Below are positions 50,862-57,305 of a DNA stretch of 64,000 bases, piece after piece (the stretch's first letter is position 1; every line of letters starts with the position of its first letter). A program made the position numbers and the translations under genes. The stretch comes from Saccharothrix sp. S26. GTDB taxonomy: Bacteria > Actinomycetota > Actinomycetes > Mycobacteriales > Pseudonocardiaceae. The notes under the pieces are model-generated. The model had not been told where the DNA came from. It worked only from the letters and a program-made list of their open reading frames with translations, and ran no database searches. The stretch spans positions 1-64,000 of the forward strand of contig NZ_JAJUWT010000027.1 in NCBI RefSeq assembly GCF_021390395.1. Reading direction: 5' to 3'.

Positions 50862-52082
50862 TTAGGCGGCTACCGCGTCCACCGGCACAACCGCGTGGAC
50901 ACGCCGAACCGGGGCCACCAGGGCGGTCCGCCGGTTGGTCAGCACGGCCCGGATCGCGTCGTCACCCTCGGGCAACAGGTGCCCCTAAAAGTCCGCCGTG
51001 ATCCCGATCGATTCGTGCCCAAGACGACGCGACACCGCCAACAGCGGAACCCCGTCGGTGAGCAGCCACCCGGCGTGGGTGTGGCGCAGGTCGTGAACCC
51101 GGGGCGTCTTGACCATCCCTGCCCGCTTGGCCGCCGTGCGGGCCCGCTCGAACGCCTTGCCGAACACCCGGTGGCCCCACCACTCGCCCGTGACGGGGTG
51201 GGCGAACACCGGGGCGTCCGCGGCCTTGCCCGCGACCAGCCGGGCCAGCACACGGGCCGTGGACGAGTCCAGCGCCACCCGGCGGTGTGACGCCTCGGTC
51301 TTCAACGACACCCGCCGGGACTCCGCGCTACCGGACGTCTTCCGGGTGAGCTGCATTGCCACGTCGATCCACGCCCGGTCCACGTCGTCCACGTGCACGT
51401 CACCGGCCACCAGGCCGAGCGCTTCCGAGATCCGCAGACCGGTCCCGAGGATCACGTCCACCACGTCCGCCAGCGCGTCATCGACATGGGGCAGGGTCCG
51501 GCATCCGTCCAGCAGCAAACCCGCGTCACGGGAGCTGAGGAAGTTCACTGTCCGGGGCCGCCGCTTGGGCGGCTCGACCCCGTTCATCGGGTTGGCGGCA
51601 AGGGAGGTCTTGACCACCGCGTAGCGGAAGATGCCCCGCAACAGGTCGTAGATCATCGCGGACGACTGGCCCGCGTCGGTGATGCCCGACAGCAGAGCAC
51701 TCACGTCGTCATCGGTGATGCTCTCGACCGGCCGGGCCAACAGCGCACCCGCACGGTTCCTGAGCGTCCGCCGGTAGAGATCCTTCGTGGTGGCCTTGGC
51801 GCGGGTCCGGGTGGTGACGTACTTCTCCGCGATCTCACCGAACGTCGGGGCCGTGTAGGCGGTCGGTTTCTGCCCAGTGACCAGCTCGAACGAGATCACG
51901 CGCGGGTCGGTGTCGTACACGTGGTGCCGCAGAGCCTCGATCGCGCCTTTCATGCTCTTGGCGTCGTCGTGCTCGGCGTAGGTGATGCTCTGCAGTGCGC
52001 CGTCCCGCCTGCCCCCGAAACGCCACTTCAGGCGGTAGGCGGTGGTGCCGTCCTTGCGCTTGCGGGGCTCGATCGTCGCCAC
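50862..52082 (-). pseudogene. Tyrosine integrase with the catalytic Tyr codon replaced by TAG
   Basis: From ATG 52082 (MATIEPRKRKDGTTAYRLKW) the frame shows an N-terminal arm-binding region, a core-binding SAM-like domain (FGEIAEKYVTTRTRAKATTK) and the catalytic domain: Arg in GTGLRISEALGLVAG, Lys in SLKTEASHRRVAL, HDLRHTHAGWLL and RLGHESIGITADF. Codon 366 is TAG (50985-50987), followed in frame by GHLLPEGDDAIRAVLTNRRT to TAA at 50862. In this family the residue after ADF or nearby is the nucleophile Tyr, followed by GHLLP. So the stop sits exactly at the nucleophile and a one-base change would restore it. It lies 95 bp from the right attachment site. Confidence 0.85.
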
Positions 52083-52177
52083 GTCTGGGACTCCCTGTGA
52101 GAGTGGTGCTCCCCTGGGAGTCCCAAGACGACGCGCATACCCTCAAACTACCTGGTCACAGCCCCTACGTCCCGCAA

Positions 52178-52215
52178 GTCCTACGTTCAGGACCCCTGAG
52201 TTCAACGCTCGGAAC
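52178..52215 (+). repeat. Repeat array copy 2, right part (probable attR)
   Basis: GTCCTACGTTCAG (52178-52190) continues the 22-bp array cut at 43610 and is followed by the terminal cassette GAGTTCAACGCTCGGAAC (52198-52215), also present beside the SARP gene at 35.5 kb. It lies 18 bp before the 3' end of nnr. Confidence 0.75.
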
Positions 52216-52233
52216 GGTCGGCGCACGGCACCG

Positions 52234-53631
52234 TCAGCGCTCGGCACGGGCGGTGCGGATCGCGTCGGGGATCGACCGCAGGAGCGAGGTGGCCGGGATC
52301 GGCACGCCGTCGGCGGCCAGCTCCGCCGCCAGCACGTGGACCTTGGCGGCGCAGCCCGCGGCCAGGACCGGGTCGAGACCGGCGGCCAGCAGCGAGCCCA
52401 GGACGCCCGACAGCACGTCGCCGGAGCCCGCCGTCGCGGCCCACGACGTGCGGGCGCGGTTGACCAGCACGCGGCCGTCCGGGCCGGCGATCACGGTGGC
52501 GTGCCCCTTCAGCAGCACGACCGCGTTGTAACGCTCCGCGGCCTTCCGCGCGGCCGTCACCCGATCAGGGCCGACCGGTCCGGCGAGCCGTTCGTACTCG
52601 CGGTCGTGCGGGGTCAGCACGAGGGGGGTGTCGGGGTCGCGGGCGTCCCACAGGTCGGGGTTGTTGGCCAGCATGGTGATCGCGTCGGCGTCCGCGCAGA
52701 CCGGGACGCCGGCCTCGAAGACCGTGCGCAGCACCGCCTCCGCGCCGAGCCCGGTGCCCAGCCCCGGCCCGACGACCCACGCCTGCACCCGGCCCGCGTC
52801 CGTGATCGAACCCGTGCAGATCGCCTCCGGCCACCGCGCCCGGACGTCCTCGGCCGCCGCACCCGCGTACCTGACCAGGCCGGACGTCGACAGCAACGCC
52901 GCACCGGTCGCCAGCACCGCCGCGCCGGGGTACGTCGCCGAACCGGCCGCGACGCCCGTGACGCCCTGCGTGTACTTGTCGTCCTCGGGGCCCGGCACCG
53001 GCCACGCCGCGCCGACGTCGGTGACGTCCAGCTCGACCAGGTCCGGGCCGTGCAGCTCGTCGCCCAGCCCGATGTCGACCAGCCGCACGTCACCGCAGTC
53101 GGCGAGCGCGTGCACGGGCTTGAGGCAGCCGAACGTCACGGTGGTGTGCGCGCGCACGGCCGGCCCGGAGGTCGCGCCGGTGTCGGGGTCGATGCCGCTG
53201 GGCAGGTCGACCGACAGCACGGGCGCGTCGAGGTGCGCGACGTGCTCGGCGGCGTCCGGGCGCAACGGGCCGCGCGCGGACAGGCCCACGATGCCGTCGA
53301 TCACCAGGTCCACGTCGACCAGCCGGTCCACCACCCGGCCGCCGACGCGACGGAACGCGGCCAAGCCCTCGCCGTGCACACGATCGGGTGTCAGTAGGAC
53401 GGCGGAGACGGCGACGCCCCGCTTGCGCAGGTAGTAGCCCGCCCAGAGCGCGTCGCCACCGTTGTTGCCCGCGCCGACGAGCAGGCCGACCCGCCGCTTG
53501 CCCGCGAGCAGCTCCGCCGCGACAACCGCCACGCCGAACGCCGCCCGGCGCATCAGCGCGCCGGCCGGCACGACCGCCATGACGCGTTCTTCCGCCGCCC
53601 TGACCCGATCCGTCGTCCACAGACCCCGCAT
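52234..53631 (-). CDS. nnr: Bifunctional NAD(P)H-hydrate epimerase/dehydratase
   Basis: A 465-residue metabolite-repair enzyme. The N-terminal YjeF_N epimerase domain (about 1-205) has GLLVGAGNNGGDALWAGYYL. The C-terminal ADP-dependent dehydratase, a ribokinase-like fold (about 215-465), has VVLLKGHATVIAGPDGRVLV and AATAGSGDVLSGVLGSLLAA. It repairs hydrated NAD(P)H. It follows glmS by 15 bp on the same strand. In mycobacteria (Rv3433c) alr lies further downstream, as here before the element is removed. Confidence 0.95.
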   Translation of the reverse strand: MRGLWTTDRVRAAEERVMAVVPAGALMRRAAFGVAVVAAELLAGKRRVGLLVGAGNNGGDALWAGYYLRKRGVAVSAVLLTPDRVHGEGLAAFRRVGGRVVDRLVDVDLVIDGIVGLSARGPLRPDAAEHVAHLDAPVLSVDLPSGIDPDTGATSGPAVRAHTTVTFGCLKPVHALADCGDVRLVDIGLGDELHGPDLVELDVTDVGAAWPVPGPEDDKYTQGVTGVAAGSATYPGAAVLATGAALLSTSGLVRYAGAAAEDVRARWPEAICTGSITDAGRVQAWVVGPGLGTGLGAEAVLRTVFEAGVPVCADADAITMLANNPDLWDARDPDTPLVLTPHDREYERLAGPVGPDRVTAARKAAERYNAVVLLKGHATVIAGPDGRVLVNRARTSWAATAGSGDVLSGVLGSLLAAGLDPVLAAGCAAKVHVLAAELAADGVPIPATSLLRSIPDAIRTARAER

Positions 53632-53646
53632 GGGGCCAAGCCTGCC

Positions 53647-55509
53647 CTACTCGACCGTGACGGACTTGGCGAGGTTGCGCGGCTTGTCCACGTCGTAACC
53701 GCGGCTGCGCGCGATCTCCGCGGCCAGCACCTGCAACGGCACCGTGGAGATCAACGGCTGCAACAGCGTCGACACCGCCGGGATCTCGATCAGGTGATCC
53801 GCGAACGGGCGAACCGTCTCGTCACCCTCCTCAGCGATCACGATCGTGCGCGCACCCCGTGCCTGGATCTCGGAGATGTTCGACACCAGCTTCGAGTGCA
53901 GCACCGCCCGGCCCTTCGGCGACGGCATCACCACGACCACCGGCAGGTCCTCTTCGATCAACGCGATCGGGCCGTGCTTCAGCTCGCCCGCCGCGAAGCC
54001 CTCGGCGTGCATGTAGGCCAGCTCCTTGAGCTTCAACGCGCCTTCGAGCGCCACCGGGTAGCCGACGTGCCGACCGAGGAACAGCACCGCCTTCGAGTCG
54101 GCCAGCTCACGGCCCAGCGCGCGGACCTGCTCGACGGTGCCGAGCACCTTCTGCACGGCGTCCGGCATGGCCTCCAGCTGGTGGAACTCCCGCGCCACCT
54201 CGTCGGGGTACTTCGTGCCGCGCGCCTGTGCCAGGGCCAGGCCCACCAGGTAGTTCGCCGCGATCTGGGCGAGGAACGCCTTGGTCGACGCGACGCCGAT
54301 CTCCGGGCCCGCGTGCGTGTAGAGCACGGCGTCGGACTCGCGCGGGATCTGCGCGCCGTTGGTGTTGCACACCGCCAGCACCCGGGCCTTCTGCGACCGT
54401 GCGTGCCGGACGGCCTCCAAAGTGTCAGCGGTTTCACCCGACTGGGACACGGCGACGACGAGCGTGTCGCGGTCCAGCACCGGGTCGCGGTAGCGGAACT
54501 CGCTGGCCAGCTCGACCTCGACGGGCAGCCGCGTCCAGTGCTCGATGGCGTACTTGGCGACCAGGCCCGAGTGGTAGGCCGAACCGCAGGCCACCACGAA
54601 CACCTTGTCCACGTCACGCAGGTCCTGGTCGGACAGGCGCTGCTCGTCCAGCACGACCCGGCCGTCGCGGAAGTGCCCGCGCAGCGTGTTGGCCAGCGCT
54701 TCCGGCTGCTCCTCGATCTCCTTGAGCATGAAGTACTCGTGGCCGCCCTTCTCGGCGGCCGACAGGTCCCAGTTCACCGTGAACGGCTTGGCCTGCGCGT
54801 CCGCGCCGTCGAAGTCGGTGACGCGGTAGCCGTCGCGGTCGATCACCACGAGCTGGTCCTGGCCCAGCTCGACGGCCTCGCGGGTGTGCTCGATGAACGC
54901 GGACACGTCGCTGGCGACGAACGTCTCCCCCTCGCCCACGCCCACTACCAGCGGTGACGAACGACGGGCGGCGATAACCACGTCCGGGTGATCCGCGTGG
55001 GTGACGACGAGGGTGAACGCGCCTTCGAGGCGGCGGACCACCGTGCGGACGCTGGCCTCCAGGTCACCCTTGGTGTCGCCCTCGTCGTACGCGCGGGCGA
55101 TGAGGTGCGCGGTGGTCTCGGTGTCGGTGTCGCTGGCCATCTCCACGCCGACGGCCTCGAGCTCGGCGCGCAGGGCGGCGAAGTTCTCGATGATGCCGTT
55201 GTGGACGACGGCGACGCGGCCCGTGACGTCGCAGTGCGGGTGGGAGTTGCGGTCGATCGGCGCGCCGTGGGTGGCCCAGCGGGTGTGGCCCATGCCGGCG
55301 GTGCCGGTGAACGCGTCGCGGCCGACCTCGTCCAGGCGGGCCTCCAGGTTCGTCAGGCGACCGGCCTTGCGTTCGACGGCCAGGCCGCCGTCACCGTCGA
55401 GGACGGCGACGCCCGCCGAGTCGTAGCCCCGGTACTCCAGCCGCCGCAACCCGTCGAGCACGACGTCCAGCGCCGACCTGTGTCCCACATATCCCACGAT
55501 TCCGCACAC
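53647..55509 (-). CDS. glmS: Glucosamine-fructose-6-phosphate aminotransferase (isomerising)
   Basis: A 620-residue enzyme making glucosamine-6-phosphate from fructose-6-phosphate and glutamine, first step to UDP-GlcNAc. GTG 55509 puts the nucleophile Cys at position 2 (CGIVGYVGHRSALDVVLDGL). The glutaminase domain (GMGHTRWATHGAPID) is followed by two SIS domains (CGSAYHSGLVAKYAIEHW, VAVSQSGETADTLEAVRHA) and the universal end DKPRNLAKSVTVE. A DasR-type palindrome lies 76-91 bp upstream. It works with glmM in this window. Confidence 0.98.
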   Translation of the reverse strand: MCGIVGYVGHRSALDVVLDGLRRLEYRGYDSAGVAVLDGDGGLAVERKAGRLTNLEARLDEVGRDAFTGTAGMGHTRWATHGAPIDRNSHPHCDVTGRVAVVHNGIIENFAALRAELEAVGVEMASDTDTETTAHLIARAYDEGDTKGDLEASVRTVVRRLEGAFTLVVTHADHPDVVIAARRSSPLVVGVGEGETFVASDVSAFIEHTREAVELGQDQLVVIDRDGYRVTDFDGADAQAKPFTVNWDLSAAEKGGHEYFMLKEIEEQPEALANTLRGHFRDGRVVLDEQRLSDQDLRDVDKVFVVACGSAYHSGLVAKYAIEHWTRLPVEVELASEFRYRDPVLDRDTLVVAVSQSGETADTLEAVRHARSQKARVLAVCNTNGAQIPRESDAVLYTHAGPEIGVASTKAFLAQIAANYLVGLALAQARGTKYPDEVAREFHQLEAMPDAVQKVLGTVEQVRALGRELADSKAVLFLGRHVGYPVALEGALKLKELAYMHAEGFAAGELKHGPIALIEEDLPVVVVMPSPKGRAVLHSKLVSNISEIQARGARTIVIAEEGDETVRPFADHLIEIPAVSTLLQPLISTVPLQVLAAEIARSRGYDVDKPRNLAKSVTVE

Positions 55510-55584
55510 GCCGCACAGCGTAACTAGACCAGGGCCATCCTTCGAACGGGCCGCTTTGCCGCGTTTGCGCAGGTCAACGAGCGA

Positions 55585-55600
55585 ATTGGTGTAGACCAAT
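55585..55600. promoter_or_regulatory. dre-like site (GntR/DasR type) upstream of glmS
   Basis: ATTGGTGTAGACCAAT differs at one position from a perfect dyad ATTGGTCTAGACCAAT and matches the DasR core TGGTCTAGACCA except one base. DasR is the actinomycete regulator of aminosugar metabolism, responsive to glucosamine-6-phosphate, the product of GlmS. The site is in the gap between glmS and the divergent hydrolase gene. Confidence 0.65.
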
Positions 55601-55640
55601 CGGAGCGTGCGCGCCATCACCACGATCGACTACCGTTCGC

Positions 55641-56459
55641 GTGGTGAGCGGCTACTCGGCGAAGCAGGTGCTCGACCAGCTCAGCAGGCCCGGTGAGCAC
55701 CCCGTGCTGCGCGGCGACCTGGCGTTGGTCGGACTTCCGGGCCTGGTCTACACGCCCGCGGCCGGGTTGGGACTGCCCGCGGTCGCCTTCGGCCACGGCT
55801 GGTTGCAACCGGTCAACCGCTACCGGGCGCTGCTGCGGCACCTGGCGTCGTGGGGCTTCGTGGCCGCCGCGCCGGGAACCCAGCGCGGGCCGCTGATGTC
55901 GTCGCGGCTGCTGGCCGGGAACCTGCGGACGACGCTGGACGTGTGCACCGGCGTGCGGCTGGGTGACGGCGGGATCAGCGTGGACGCGTCACGGCTGGCG
56001 GTGGCGGGTCACTCGATGGGCGGCGGCGCGGCCGTGCTGGCCGCCGCGGACGACCCGCGCGTGCGGGCGGTCGTGACGTTCGCCGCATCCGAGACCCGGC
56101 CGTCGGCGCTCGACGCGGCCCGCCGGGTGACCGTGCCGGGGCTGCACCTGGCCGGCGGGGAGGACCGCATCGCGCCGCCGGTCGGGCACGCGGAGGCGAT
56201 CGCCGAGGCGTGGCAGGGGCCGGTGCAGCTGCGGTCGTTGCCGAAGGCCAGCCACCTGGGGTTCGCGGAGGGGCGGCACTGGAGCGAGCTGCTGCTCGAC
56301 GGCAAGGGCGAGCGGGCGGCGCAGAAGCTGGCACGGGCGCTGATGACGGCGTTCCTGCTGCGGATCCTCAAGGGCGAGAAGCAGTGGGACGCGCTGCTGG
56401 ACGGCGACGTCAAGGGCGCGGTGCTGACCTACCAACGCGGGCCGCTGGTCTCGCGCTGA
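55641..56459 (+). CDS. Alpha/beta hydrolase (dienelactone-hydrolase/PET-hydrolase type)
   Basis: A 272-residue protein: AVAFGHGWLQPVNRYRALLR at the oxyanion strand, the nucleophile Ser in AVAGHSMGGGAAVLAAAD, Asp in LAGGEDRIAPPVGHAEAI and His in LPKASHLGFAEGRH. No signal peptide, so cytoplasmic. Close to cutinase-like hydrolases in motif but function unknown. The GTG at 55641 or 55644 starts it. The last 20 bp of the gene are the first copy of a 20-bp tandem repeat that continues past the stop. Confidence 0.87.
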   Translation: MVSGYSAKQVLDQLSRPGEHPVLRGDLALVGLPGLVYTPAAGLGLPAVAFGHGWLQPVNRYRALLRHLASWGFVAAAPGTQRGPLMSSRLLAGNLRTTLDVCTGVRLGDGGISVDASRLAVAGHSMGGGAAVLAAADDPRVRAVVTFAASETRPSALDAARRVTVPGLHLAGGEDRIAPPVGHAEAIAEAWQGPVQLRSLPKASHLGFAEGRHWSELLLDGKGERAAQKLARALMTAFLLRILKGEKQWDALLDGDVKGAVLTYQRGPLVSR

Positions 56460-56560
56460 GGCCCCTGGTCTCGGGCTGAGGCCGCTGGTCCCGGGCCGAG
56501 GGCCCCTGGCCGGTCCGCTGGGGCCGGGCCCAGGCGCCTGGCCGGTCCGCTGAGGCCCGG
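56441..56560 (+). repeat. 20-bp tandem repeat running out of the hydrolase 3' end
   Basis: Units of exactly 20 bp (GCCGCTGGTCTCGCGCTGAG, then two variants starting 56461 and 56481) are followed by further degenerate copies built on CCTGGCCGGTCCGCTG. The first unit contains the hydrolase stop codon, so the repeat arose by duplication of the gene end. The remaining gap to 56858 is G-rich and shows no gene. Confidence 0.7.
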
Positions 56561-56858
56561 CCGCTGAACCTGGCACCGGTCCGGCTCCGCGACCGGGCAC
56601 AGGTCCGGTGGTGCGGGACGGGGGTGGCGGTGGGTGGGGTCGGGGTTGGGGTGGGTGGTGGCATGGGTGAGGTCTCCGGCCCCTCGTCGTGTCCTGTGGT
56701 GGCTCCCGTTGGCACCTTTGGCGCTGTGGTGGGCGTCGGTGGTGGTTGGTGGGCGCCGGTCTCTGTTTCAACCGAGGTACGGTAACGGTGTTTCCGTACA
56801 TTGTCGGGCGATGTTCACCCGATCGGGGTTGGTGGACACGTCGAGGGGCCGGGAAACG

Positions 56859-57305
56859 TCAGGTCAGCCAGCTCTGGCCGCCGAAGTCGTCGTCATCGTC
56901 CACCGGGGCCGGGCGGCGGGGGGTCGGGCGTGGTGCCGGTGGTGGGGGTGGTGGGGCCGTCGGGGGTTGCACCGGGGGTGGGATCGGTGTCCACGACGTG
57001 GGCAGCGGCGGTGGGGTTTCGTAGGTCGGGTCGTCGTCCTCGGCGCCGAACTTGTACTCGCCGCTCTTCTTCTCCGTCGCCGCCTTGGTGTTCCAGCCGC
57101 CGGCGGCCTTCTGGGCCTTCTCGGCCTCCTCCAGCCGCTCGACGATCTTCTGCGCCACCTGGCCCTGCTTGGCGAAGCTGTCGCTCGCCTGCTCCTTGGC
57201 CTCACGGGTACGACGTTCCCGCAGCTCACGCCGATCGGCGTGTTCCCGCGCGATCTGGTCCAAGCGGCTCATCGCCACGGCCAGCCTGTCCGACGCGACG
57301 CTCAT
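56859..57305 (-). CDS. Small coiled-coil/Pro-rich protein of a type VII secretion-type operon
   Basis: A 148-residue protein: an N-terminal charged helix (ASDRLAVAMSRLDQIAREHA, DRRELRERRTREAKEQA), a Pro-rich middle and the acidic tail DDDDDFGGQSWLT. I recall similar '...DDFGGQSWL' ends from Pseudonocardiales proteins encoded beside WXG100-like genes. Function unknown. It overlaps the large upstream gene by ATGA (57302-57305), so it is the third gene of the operon. Confidence 0.75.
   Translation of the reverse strand: MSVASDRLAVAMSRLDQIAREHADRRELRERRTREAKEQASDSFAKQGQVAQKIVERLEEAEKAQKAAGGWNTKAATEKKSGEYKFGAEDDDPTYETPPPLPTSWTPIPPPVQPPTAPPPPPPAPRPTPRRPAPVDDDDDFGGQSWLT

Larger units (their letters stand above)
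43611..52184. mobile_element. Integrative element of about 8.6 kb, probably defective
   Basis: Boundaries are set by the 7-bp direct repeat GTCCTAC at 43604-43610 and 52178-52184. Joining the flanks rebuilds an array with the same architecture as the copy at 35.5 kb. The integrase gene lies 95 bp from the right boundary, the usual place. Cargo: XRE/TPR regulator, broken HTH gene, TPR protein, HK97-type capsid protein, five hairpin modules, DddA-like deaminase with Imm1, and an IS3 copy. No terminase, portal, relaxase, FtsK/TraB or replication gene is seen. The integrase catalytic Tyr is TAG, so the element is probably immobile. Confidence 0.7.

Noticed and set aside
50985..50987. Recoding of TAG as tyrosine to explain the two in-frame amber codons
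   Set aside because: TAG ends several intact genes here (for example 4095-4097 and 9979-9981) and no suppressor tRNA is visible; independent nonsense mutations or errors are simpler.
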